The notes below the pieces were generated by a model. It did not search any database. It was given only the letters and a program-made list of their open reading frames with translations, and was not told the DNA's origin. From Candidatus Eiseniibacteriota bacterium (GTDB taxonomy: Bacteria > Eisenbacteria > RBG-16-71-46 > CAIMUX01), in NCBI GenBank assembly GCA_903844735.1, contig CAIMUX010000030.1:1-64000 (forward strand): a DNA stretch of 64,000 nt. Reading direction: 5' to 3'. Position numbers and translations under genes: made by a program. This document shows positions 45,274 to 53,531 of this stretch, one piece after another (the first letter of the stretch is position 1; each line of letters starts with the position of its first letter).

Positions 45274-46494
45274 TCATGGTTTGGTAGCCTTGGCCTGTAT
45301 GGCGACGTATTCGTGGTCCGGGAGAGGATCCAGAGCGATCGTCCAGTGCGAGAGCGCGCTGTCGCCATCGACCCACGTCGCCGTTCTCAGGTACTCGGCG
45401 CCCGTTCGCGGGACGACCCGGGCCGTCAAGGACCAATTCAAGGGGACACACCGCGCTTCCAACACGGCGCTGACAGGCCCGTGATCACCGATCGTCACGT
45501 CCCCGGGTCCGACGAACTGGGAGTGAGGATCCGCAGGCACCGGCAGGCCGTTGAAGGTGGTCACCCGCAGGCGCGGTTCGTCCGCCGGGGGCCAGATGTC
45601 GGCCACGTTGTTCTCTAACGGCATCATCAAGCTGTACGGCGGGGTGCTGTTTCCGATCAGGTTGGTCGAGTTCGCCTCCAGGCGGATGCGGCCGAGGCCA
45701 GAGCCTGATGAGGTCCCGATAGCGTAAAGCATTGGGTAGCCTTCGATATGATTGGCAATGAGGCGAATCGCCCCGCCGCTGCCAAACCAGGCGGCGCCGC
45801 CGCCATTCGCCTGGATCAATGAGTTCACGCTCAAAATCGTGATGGTCTCATTAGCGGCGATGAGAATGGCCCCGCCTCCAGCGCCTCCTCCGGTGGCCGA
45901 AGCGTCCGATCCGGAGCCGCCAGAGCCCCCGATCAACGGTAGAATGCGGGAGTTGCCATAGGTCGCGCCGGGATTGATCCCGGTGCCCGGTGTCGCATAG
46001 CCTCCGCCACAGCCCAGTTGGGAGATGCCTCCGAAGCCCCCCCCCCCGGGCCCGAGTCCAGCGCTTGCGCGCGTGCTGGCGCCATAGCCTCTCCCGCCTC
46101 GGAATCCTCCCGGTCCTGGCACCGAGAAGGTAAGATCGCTGGTGGCCGCTCCACCGTTGAGCTTGACGGTACCACTGATGGTGACATTGCCCTGAACCAG
46201 CCAGACCACCGGCGCCCCCGACGGGTGGTTCTTGAAGTACAACGTCTTGGAGGCGTTGATCGTCACCGAGGTAAAGTGGTACACCACCGCCCACTTTTCG
46301 GGGTCATAGATGCCGTTGCCAACGCCGATGCTCGGATCGTTCCACGTGCCGGTCGTTGCCAACGACAAGTCCAGCGTATCGTTGACCGAAACGACAAGCG
46401 CCCCATCAGTCCCGTCCGAGCCGACATCCAACGCGCGGACACTTCCCGCGAGCCCAACAGACAGCGCGAGTACGGTAACGTAGATCATTCTCAT
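45274..46494 (-). CDS. Gly-rich secreted surface protein
   Basis: A 406-residue exported protein: signal peptide (MRMIYVTVLALSVGLAGSVRA) and a beta-rich body with repeated hydrophobic turns (GNVTISGTVKLNGGAA, AGGGAILIAANETITIL, GSGGAIRLIANHIEG) and a central Gly/Ala/Ser-rich zone (about 130-225). The pattern recalls Gly-rich beta-helix surface proteins; no exact family is recognised. AAGGAGGA lies seven bases before the ATG at 46494. It heads a two-gene unit with the SREF-repeat protein and may share its surface location. Confidence 0.7.
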   Translation of the reverse strand: MRMIYVTVLALSVGLAGSVRALDVGSDGTDGALVVSVNDTLDLSLATTGTWNDPSIGVGNGIYDPEKWAVVYHFTSVTINASKTLYFKNHPSGAPVVWLVQGNVTISGTVKLNGGAATSDLTFSVPGPGGFRGGRGYGASTRASAGLGPGGGGFGGISQLGCGGGYATPGTGINPGATYGNSRILPLIGGSGGSGSDASATGGGAGGGAILIAANETITILSVNSLIQANGGGAAWFGSGGAIRLIANHIEGYPMLYAIGTSSGSGLGRIRLEANSTNLIGNSTPPYSLMMPLENNVADIWPPADEPRLRVTTFNGLPVPADPHSQFVGPGDVTIGDHGPVSAVLEARCVPLNWSLTARVVPRTGAEYLRTATWVDGDSALSHWTIALDPLPDHEYVAIQAKATKP

Positions 46495-47297
46495 GGGTGG
46501 ATCCTCCTTCAACCTTCGAACGCGAGAAAGGCATCATCGTTGGGGAGGGAATCGAATCACATCCGGAGCGTCTTTCGTCCCACATCGAATGGCCTCATGT
46601 AAGCCTACCCAAGCTTGGGGTCCATTTCAGGTTCGTTTCGGGGCGTCCCGTTGGCGGTCACAAGAGTGACATCCCCGCTCCGGTCGCGGGCAATGGCGGT
46701 TCCCGAGAATTCGCGGCGTTCCCCGCGCAGGAAGCACGGCGGACCACGCGGGGCAGAGGCCTCACTCCGGCCCGGTCGGAGATCCCCGGCTGGTCATGTT
46801 CAAGAAGGGCGTCCGCCATGTCCCCTTGGGGAAGAGCGAACACACCGGCGATCTGGGGTGCGTCCTGGGGAGGCGGCCGGATCGGAGGCTCCGGCCCTCC
46901 GGAATCCACGGTGCCTCTCCGATCTCCCGTCCGACAAATCGCGGTTTGGGCTCCAGCGAGGATGGCGAGCGCGATTCCGAAAACCGTCTCATCCGTCCCC
47001 CAATTCACCCCGCCCCCCGCAGCGGCCTGTCCCCGTCTGAGTGCCTCTCCCCCCCCTTTGTCAGAGGCGGTACGCCGGCGCCCCAGGCCGGGCCAGGACG
47101 CCGCCATGTCCGGAGGGCAGTCGGATGTTCCGGCAAGACGCTTTGGCGAGCGGCCGTCATAGGCGCGTCCCATCGCGCTGGGCAACCGAGTTCGGCCGAT
47201 GGGTAGCCGAGTTCGGAGTCGCGCCGGGTATGTAATCACCAGGTACCAGGACTCTTCGCGCACGAGCCAAGGGGGCAGAGGCGTCCCCGGACAGGCG
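46495..47297. other. Non-coding, repeat-bearing stretch
   Basis: About 800 bases between the minus-strand surface genes and the Cro-like gene. No frame looks like protein on either strand. A 32-base block at 47185-47216 resembles the codons for TEFGRWVSDFG within the following gene (about 27 of 32 identical), so a partial copy of that gene lies here. Confidence 0.4.
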
Positions 47298-47621
47298 ATG
47301 ATTCGCGACGAGGCGCTAGGGCTCGGGCAGTTCCGGCGAGCCCCCGACCGCTGGCACACCGAGTTCGGACGATGGGTGAGCGACTTCGGCACCTCACGCA
47401 TCGTGGCGGCACTTGCCCACGACCCCGACCTACGCGTCACCAACCAGTCGGTCTACGAATGGCTGCAAGGCCACCCGCCAACTGCGTCCCGGGCCCTGGC
47501 ACTGGTCGCGATGTCCCGCGGCCGACGCACCCTCGACGCCATCTACCACCACGCCCTTGAGATCCGGCGACCTCCCGATACCACCGCCGCGTCGAGGCGG
47601 TCTTCACCCTCCGCGGCGTGA
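47298..47621 (+). CDS. Small Cro/CI-like helix-turn-helix protein
   Basis: About 107 residues. The centre reads RWVSDFGTSRIVAALAHD then VTNQSVYEWLQGHPPT, which fits a Cro/YdaS helix-turn-helix (helix, turn, recognition helix ending in VYEWLQG like VSKWERG). The helical remainder RALALVAMSRGRRTLDAIYHH has no match I recognise. The ATG at 47298 is chosen as the first in a plausible context; the frame is open upstream. Partial copies of its sequence occur at 47185-47216 and 48891-48969. It ends 85 bases before the 42-base palindrome array, so it may bind that array. Confidence 0.55.
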   Translation: MIRDEALGLGQFRRAPDRWHTEFGRWVSDFGTSRIVAALAHDPDLRVTNQSVYEWLQGHPPTASRALALVAMSRGRRTLDAIYHHALEIRRPPDTTAASRRSSPSAA

Positions 47622-47706
47622 AGATGGGTCCGAACGGCTGGAAAGCCGGTGGCGTCCGCGATCCGACCCCGAGGGGGTGCTGAAACGTGAAAATCAATCG
47701 TGCGAG

Positions 47707-48145
47707 AGGTCGGTCGGAGATTTGTACTGACGAAAGCAGTCGTGCGGAGGGTCGGTCAGCATGCTGTACTGGCGGGCTCCGTCGGGAGAAGGGTCGGTCA
47801 GCACGCTGAACCGGCGGACGCCGTCGAGAGGAGGGTCGGTCAGCACGCTGACCGTGCGAGCGCCGTCGGGAGAAGGGTCGGTCAGCACGCTGACCGTGCG
47901 GACGCCGTCGGGAGAAGGGTCGGTCAGCACGCTGACCGTGCGGACGCCGTCGGGAGAAGGGTCGGTCAGCACGCTGACCGTGCGGGCGCCGTCGGGAGAA
48001 GGGTCAGTCAGCACGCTGACCGTGCGGGCGCCGTCGGGAGAAGGGTCAGTCAGCACGCTGACCGTGCGGGCGCCGTCGGGAGAAGGGTCAGTCAGCACGC
48101 TGACCGTGCGGGCGCCGTCGGGCGAAGGGTCGGTCAGCATGCTGG
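47707..48145. repeat. Eleven-unit 42-bp tandem array with a palindrome in each unit
   Basis: Units start at exactly 42-base steps: 47707 (degenerate), 47749, 47791, 47833, 47875, 47917, 47959, 48001, 48043, 48085 and 48127 (partial). The core of the unit is CGGTCAGCACGCTGACCG, an 18-base inverted repeat with eight-base arms and an AC centre; four central units have it perfect and three have one G-to-A change. The outer units have CAGCATGCTG instead. 42 bases equals four turns of B-DNA, so all palindromes face the same side. Because 42 is a multiple of three, several frames stay open (14-residue repeats such as LTDPSPDGARTVSV on the minus strand), but no frame has a good ribosome site except a weak one at 47761. 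Confidence 0.85.
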
Positions 48146-48576
48146 ACTCATGTCGGAACGATTGCGCACGGCAGTTCGGATCTCTGACCGGGCTTTGGAC
48201 GGCCGAAACTCGGGGTGGAGCCTTCGGACCTGGTGTTTTCGCGATTGCTTTTTACTTTTCAGCAGTGCGACCGAGCCGGCGCACAAAGTAACACGACTCT
48301 TGGGCGATCTTGCTTCTGGCCGGCGCGGCGGCGGCGCGCAGGGAGAGCGGTCGGCCGGCGGGGAGCACGGTTAGAGACAGAGTTGGGAAGACGGACCGGT
48401 GGGGGTCACGGGGGCAGCGGGGAGGGAAGCTTGCGGCCCGGCGTTGGTCACGGCAGCGGCGGGGAGTGTCGCGGGGGATCCGGCCTTGCTCGTGATTGCG
48501 TCCCGGGGTGTGGCGTGGAACCCGCCGTGGTCCCGACGGTTCTTCGTCGCTCTCGGAGTCACCTTCACCCGAATCG
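48146..48576. other. Non-coding stretch after the array
   Basis: An AT-richer patch (TTTTCGCGATTGCTTTTTACTTTTC near 48235-48259, given here by its ends only) is followed by very GC-rich sequence. Open frames exist but have low-complexity, Arg/Pro-rich composition typical of chance frames. Nothing is called. Confidence 0.35.
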
Positions 48577-48762
48577 TCCGTGGGGCGGGCGCTCATGAGT
48601 CGCAGCAAGCTCCTTCTCCTCGACGAGCCGTCGATGGGGCTCTCGCCGATCCTCGTCCGCGACATCTTCCGCGTGCTCCGGGAGATCAACGCGGCGTTGG
48701 CGGGAGATCCGAAGGTGCGGGTGGCGTACTTGGGCGGGTGACCGGGCCCCGCCTCGGGGTGG
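48577..48762 (+). pseudogene. Second, internally deleted copy of the livF 3' end
   Basis: 48577-48693 matches 43491-43607 of livF with five differences in 117 bases, and 48691-48762 matches 43716-43787, including the stop and about 20 bases beyond it. An in-frame block of 111 bases (37 codons) is missing at a GCG triplet shared by both sides. The copy encodes [20 protein letters not shown] and ends VAYLGG, but lacks Walker A and any start signals. It probably arose by duplication followed by deletion. Confidence 0.85.
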
Positions 48763-48890
48763 GGCGAAGGGCGCCCGGGGGCGATGGATCTCCTTTCGTA
48801 AGTACTCTGGTAGACAGGAATCAGAAGTCAGAATTCAGAATCATGGCCCGCGAACGGGGCTCCAGCAGCTTGCTCTTGGAATCACACGGG

Positions 48891-48969
48891 CACTGGTCGC
48901 GATGTCCCGCGGCCGACTCACCCTCGACGCCATCTACCACCACGCCCATGAGATCCTTCGACCTCCCGA
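48891..48969 (+). pseudogene. Fragment of the Cro-like gene
   Basis: 79 bases match 47500-47578 (four differences) and encode ALVAMSRGRLTLDAIYHHA. The fragment lies directly next to the C-terminal end of the AAA_14/DUF4143 relic on the other strand. Just upstream (about 48819-48843) a run of near-identical heptamers CAGAAGT/CAGAATT/CAGAATC is present. Confidence 0.75.
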
Positions 48970-48973
48970 AGAT

Positions 48974-49440
48974 TCACAAGGACGGAAGCAGGGACCAGAT
49001 CTCCTCTGCCAGATAGATCGGCAGTGAAATCAGCCGGCAGCGTAGCGGACCATCCGGGAAAGCCACCTCGAGTCTCTGATCCGCCTTCGGGTGAGGCCAG
49101 AGGCGAAGACCGGTCCTCAGGCCGGACTGCCACAGAAACTGGTGCAGCGACTTGAGCTCAGCGGGCGCTTGGTTCGAAAGGTGACACGCCCGACAGGGAA
49201 GGAGAGCCCCCGTTGTTCAAGTCGAACCTCCAGGAGGGAGCCCGAGGCAATGACCGCGATCTTGGGATGGTCCTCTCGGAAGAATCGGAGCCACTGAATC
49301 GCTTCCGGGCTTTCCTGTACCTCATCGAGAAAGAGGAGTGTCCCCGGAGGGAACGAGGGGAGATTGTGCCGGGCGGCCAGCGCGGACAGCACCCCACCGA
49401 AACACCCCCGTATATTGCTGCCGTCTCTTAGCAAATACAA
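48974..49440 (-). pseudogene. AAA_14/DUF4143-type ATPase relic with central deletion
   Basis: The minus strand reads LLFLDEVQESPEAIQWLRFF (Walker B region), IAVIASGSLLEVRLEQ and LSFPVGRVTF, the signature core of AAA_14/DUF4143 ATPases. A frameshift follows, and another frame continues with ELKSLHQFLWQSGLRTGLRL and ends LPIYLAEEIWSLLPSL, the family's C terminus. The N-terminal Walker A part and the DUF4143 middle (together about 250 residues) are missing. It is a decayed antitoxin-like or cell-surface-defence-type ATPase. Confidence 0.7.
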
Positions 49441-49709
49441 GGGTGTCTTGGAGAGGCGCGGCTGTTCGGATCACTCGGCTGAGGCGAACCGTGAGCGCCG
49501 CCCGTAGCGTGCCAATCCTCAGCCCAACAGAACTGGTGGAGTAACGAGTTAGGTGGCCTCCCGAGGCGTGACGGATGCGGTAGATCTTTTTCCGTGCGCC
49601 TGGGGATCCGTGAACATGACGCCGCCAAGATCAGGTGTTCAACGTGCGACGCCACCAAGATCCAGCCGAAAGTCGAGGTCCACGGGTCGACCACGAGGAA
49701 GAAGGGAAT
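49441..49709. other. Non-coding stretch before the SARP gene
   Basis: No gene is recognised. The block GCCGCCAAGATC near 49622 and GCCACCAAGATC near 49650 is a short imperfect direct repeat. Ribosome site GAAGAAGGG precedes the ATG at 49710. Confidence 0.35.
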
Positions 49710-52700
49710 ATGTACGCGATTGAGCAGACGCCCGATGGGTTCAAACTGACCTTCGGGGGAATCATGTCGAAAAGCGAGATGGAGCCCCGATCCAAGGGCC
49801 TGCCCAATCGTGATCAACTTCGCTCAGCGTCTTGCGGCCGGGCCGATCCGCAGTCTCCCCTCCCTCCAGAAAACCCTTACAATCCCGGCCGGGATGGGAA
49901 GGAGGGTCCGCTGGTCCCGAAACTGGAAATCCGCCTGCTGGGGCCTCCACGCGTTCTCGCGTTCGGAAGGATCCTTCCTATCCGGCGACGCAAGGCGCTG
50001 GCCCTGACCGCCGTTCTGGCGTCGAGCCGAACTCCCCACACACGCGAGTTGCTGGCCGCCATGTTTTGGCCCGAGGCCGACCGGGATAGCGCCCATGCCC
50101 AGATACGCAATCACCTCTGGATTCTCCGTGCGGCCGGCCTGGGTCCCTGGCTCTCGGCCGAGGGAGAGATGGTCGAGCTGCGCGAAGGGGAGGGTCTCTG
50201 GGTTGACGTGAGGGAATACCGGCGCCTGCTCGGACTGGCCGGCCTGGTCCCAGGGCGACGCGGCGCACTTTCCCCCCAGGCCGAGCCAAGCCTGAACGAA
50301 GCGGTGGCGATCTATCAGGCGCCGTTCCTGGCCGGATTCCACCTCTCCGACAGCCTGGCCTTCGATGAGTGGCAACTGCGCGAGGAAGACGTCCTTCGGG
50401 TCGGCTTGGGAGCTGCGCTGGACGCGTTGATCCGTCTCCGCGAAGAGGTGGGGGACATGGAGGGCGCGGTGGCGAACGCGTGCCGCCGCATGGAACTCGA
50501 TCCCTTCGACGAGCGCAGTCTCCGCACCCTGATGACGCTTTACGCGCGCATGGGGAGGCGCAAGGAGGCGTTGCTGTGGTGCGAGAGGACCAGCAAGCTC
50601 CTCGATCGGGAGCTGGAGCTTGCCCCTTCCCCGGAAACGGTTCTCCTGCGCGACCAGATCCTGGCCCGCCGCGCCGGGTGCGGGGAAGGTCTGGATGATC
50701 TCCTGCCGCGCCCGGCGTCCGTCGCTCCGTCTCGAATCGCCCTTCCAGAACCGCCGACTCCGTTCGTGGGGCGCGACGAGGAGCTGAAAGAGATCGCGCA
50801 GTATCTGGATGAGCCGGGGCTTCGCCTCCTCACGCTCACCGGTCCGGGAGGTTGTGGCAAGACGCGCTTGGCCCTTCAAGCCGGACGGACGTTGCGTGAC
50901 CGATTCCCCGATGGCGTGGTGTTCGTCTCCTTGGCCTCGGTGGAGGCGGGGTATCTCATTCCCGCGGCGCTGGCCGAAGTCTGGTCCCTGCCGCTGGGGA
51001 CTCGCGATCGCGCCCCTTCTTCTACGGGCTCCGGCTCCTCGGGGTCCTTCGGAGAGCTGATCGACTTCCTGCGCGACAAGCAGTTGCTTCTCATCCTGGA
51101 CAATCTGGAGCAGGTCGTGAACGATCTCGGGCCTTTGCGGGAGATCCTGGCGAGAACTCGCGGCCCCGTCTTTCTGGCCACCTCACGTGTACGGTTGCGC
51201 ATGGCGGGCGAGCAGATCCTGGAGGTGGAGGGTCTGCCTTGGCCCGAACGGAGGGCGTCTCCGGACGAACTGCCACGGTATCCGTCGGTCCGCCTCCTTC
51301 TCCAGGCGTGCCGGCGGATGCGGTCCCTTTCCAATCCTTCACCCGCGGAACTGCAGGCGGCCGGGGAGATCAGCCGGAGGCTGCGGGGCCATCCGCTGGG
51401 GATCGAGCTTGCGGCCTCCTGGGCGCACTGCCTGAGCGTGGTGGAGATCGCAGAGCAACTGGCCGCCAGCCTGGACCTGGAGGCAGCGCCGAAGACCGAC
51501 ATCCCGCCGCGCCATCGAAGTCTTCGCGCGGTCTTCCAGCAGTCGTGGGCGCTGCTGTCTGCCGAGGAGAGGACGGCGTTTCGCAGGCTTTCCTTGTCGC
51601 CCGGTTCGTTCGATCGAGAAGCGGCTCTGGAGATCGGAAGGACCACACCCGCGGTCGTCGCCTCGTTGATCGAGCAGTCGATTCTGCGGCCCACGCGTGA
51701 CCGGCGTTTCGAGATCTTGGAAACGCTGCGGCAGTTTGGCCGGGAGAAACTCGCCGCCGATGTCCGGGAGGAAGCTGCGGTCCGGGATCGTGCCGCGCGC
51801 CACTACCTTGGCAGGTTGATCGATGCGCGTTTCTCGATCGAGGGCCCCGGTCAGAGGAAGACTCTTCGGAATCTGACGCGTGACCGTCACCACCTGCGCT
51901 CTGCCTGGCTGAGGGCGGCCGAGCGAGGGTGGATCACGGCGATGTCGAAGGCGGTGCGGCCGCTCTTTCTCTTCTACGACATGTCCAGCCGCGTCGCGGA
52001 GGGCGCGGAGGTTTTCGGACTGGCGGCTCGTGACCTGAAGCGCGGTCACGGAGGGCCGAGGGGGAGTGCGGCGGCCGCTCGCGAGCGACGGCTGCTCGCG
52101 CTTTCGCGCGTGGCGCAGGCCTGGTTCATCCGCTACGAACAGTCCGAACGATGCCGCAGGCTGATGCGGCAGGGTCGAAGGGATCTCTCCGAGGTGGGCA
52201 AACCCGGCGAACGCGCCTTCGTCGACGCCCTTGCCACCGTTGTCGGCGCCGCTCCTGCGCACGTCGAGCGCGTGCTGCGGGAAGACGCCCTGCAGTGTGA
52301 GAAGGCCGGTGACTTATGGTGCGCCGGTCTTTGCTGGGAGATCCTGGCCGACTGTCTTGGCACGAGCGATCCGGCGGAGGCGCTCCGGGTCATTCACCGG
52401 AGTCTGGCCTTGAGGCGCCGGTGTCGTGACCGATGGTCGATCGCGCTGGGGATCTATGTCATGGGCCTGGTGCTGGAGAAGCGCGGACTTCTCCATGGGG
52501 CCCGTCGGCGCTTCGAGGAGAGCCTGGCGCTGAGGCGCCGGCTGCGGGTGGACCCGGATGGCGTCTTCTTGTGCCTGGAAGCCATCACGCGCGTGGCGTT
52601 GCGCGCGGGCGCGGTGGAGGATGCCCGCCGGCACTGCGGAGAGGCGCTGGCCTATGCGCAACGGACGGGTCACGTCGCGTGGATCGGCCTGGCGCAGACC

Positions 52701-53393
52701 CGCCTGGCGCAATCTCACTATCTTGGCGGGACGCCGGCCGATGCGCGACCGCTCCTGGAGCCGGCCCTGATCACTACGGAAGAGTTGGAAAATGCCGGGT
52801 GGTCGAGTCACCTTCACGCGCTGAGCGGCCTCGTCGCCTTGGAGATGGGTCAGGAGGACGAGGCCCGCTGGAGCCTGGAGCGATCTCTGTCGGCCATGCC
52901 TCCGACAACGCATCCGGAACCGGCAGTCTCGGGGGTCGAAGAGTTGCTCAGCGTCTGGCCCACGTCTTGGCGCGATCTTCTGGAGGCGAGGCTGGCGTTG
53001 CATCGAGGAGAGCACACAGCCTCCAGCCGGGCGCTCGTGCGTGCACTCGAACAGGCTTTGGCCTCACGACACGAACCGCTTCTTCTGGAAGCTCTCGCCG
53101 TCTGGGCGGAGTGCCGCGTGCGGAGCGGCCGCCCATTCTCGGCCGACCGCTTGGGCTCGCTGCGCCTTGCCTGCTCTGCTCTTCCCGAACACCGGCGGAT
53201 CCGGATGGAGAGCATCCTACGAGGCCTGGAGGAAGAGGGCGGGACCGGACGGGCGGGACCGGAGGAGGAGCCACCGGGTGTGGCCCGACGTGCGCCCGCT
53301 GTCGCCCGGTGTGGGCCGGACGTCGGATCACCGGGCACCGCCCTGTTCACCCTGGCCGCAGATGTGTTGTCGGACGAGCAGGCAAGCGGTTGA
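49710..53393 (+). CDS. SARP/BTAD transcriptional regulator with ATPase and TPR domains
   Basis: A 1227-residue regulator of AfsR/LuxR-associated ATPase type. After about 70 residues comes an OmpR-like winged helix (LEIRLLGPPRVLAFG, RRRKALALTAVLAS, RDSAHAQIRNHLWILR) and a BTAD helical domain (about 150-310). An NB-ARC-type ATPase follows with GPGGCGKTRLAL (378-389) and LLLILDNLEQV (about 452-462), then TPR repeats to the end. Residues 1-24 (YAIEQTPDGFKLTFGG) resemble the start of an unrelated STAS-like protein. The alternative CTG at 49911, four bases after AAGGAGGG, would start the protein directly at LVPKLEIRLLG. It is probably a pathway activator; its target is not evident. Confidence 0.85.
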   Translation: MYAIEQTPDGFKLTFGGIMSKSEMEPRSKGLPNRDQLRSASCGRADPQSPLPPENPYNPGRDGKEGPLVPKLEIRLLGPPRVLAFGRILPIRRRKALALTAVLASSRTPHTRELLAAMFWPEADRDSAHAQIRNHLWILRAAGLGPWLSAEGEMVELREGEGLWVDVREYRRLLGLAGLVPGRRGALSPQAEPSLNEAVAIYQAPFLAGFHLSDSLAFDEWQLREEDVLRVGLGAALDALIRLREEVGDMEGAVANACRRMELDPFDERSLRTLMTLYARMGRRKEALLWCERTSKLLDRELELAPSPETVLLRDQILARRAGCGEGLDDLLPRPASVAPSRIALPEPPTPFVGRDEELKEIAQYLDEPGLRLLTLTGPGGCGKTRLALQAGRTLRDRFPDGVVFVSLASVEAGYLIPAALAEVWSLPLGTRDRAPSSTGSGSSGSFGELIDFLRDKQLLLILDNLEQVVNDLGPLREILARTRGPVFLATSRVRLRMAGEQILEVEGLPWPERRASPDELPRYPSVRLLLQACRRMRSLSNPSPAELQAAGEISRRLRGHPLGIELAASWAHCLSVVEIAEQLAASLDLEAAPKTDIPPRHRSLRAVFQQSWALLSAEERTAFRRLSLSPGSFDREAALEIGRTTPAVVASLIEQSILRPTRDRRFEILETLRQFGREKLAADVREEAAVRDRAARHYLGRLIDARFSIEGPGQRKTLRNLTRDRHHLRSAWLRAAERGWITAMSKAVRPLFLFYDMSSRVAEGAEVFGLAARDLKRGHGGPRGSAAAARERRLLALSRVAQAWFIRYEQSERCRRLMRQGRRDLSEVGKPGERAFVDALATVVGAAPAHVERVLREDALQCEKAGDLWCAGLCWEILADCLGTSDPAEALRVIHRSLALRRRCRDRWSIALGIYVMGLVLEKRGLLHGARRRFEESLALRRRLRVDPDGVFLCLEAITRVALRAGAVEDARRHCGEALAYAQRTGHVAWIGLAQTRLAQSHYLGGTPADARPLLEPALITTEELENAGWSSHLHALSGLVALEMGQEDEARWSLERSLSAMPPTTHPEPAVSGVEELLSVWPTSWRDLLEARLALHRGEHTASSRALVRALEQALASRHEPLLLEALAVWAECRVRSGRPFSADRLGSLRLACSALPEHRRIRMESILRGLEEEGGTGRAGPEEEPPGVARRAPAVARCGPDVGSPGTALFTLAADVLSDEQASG

Positions 53394-53531
53394 CCGTCCG
53401 CGGACGAGCAGCCCGCTCCGCGCGAGAGCTGGGAGGAGCTCGTTCGCCCCGCACTGATCTCGGTGGAAGCGGGCGAAGGTGCCCCGGCGTACGGTCGGCG
53501 GGCACCTTCCCCATCTCTGGACTCCGGCCGT

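Noticed and set aside
46658-47443. 261-codon minus-strand frame
   Set aside because: No family resemblance, no ribosome site, and it runs across the start of the Cro-like gene.
47707-48145. CRISPR array
   Set aside because: Units are contiguous and identical with no unique spacers, and no cas genes are present.
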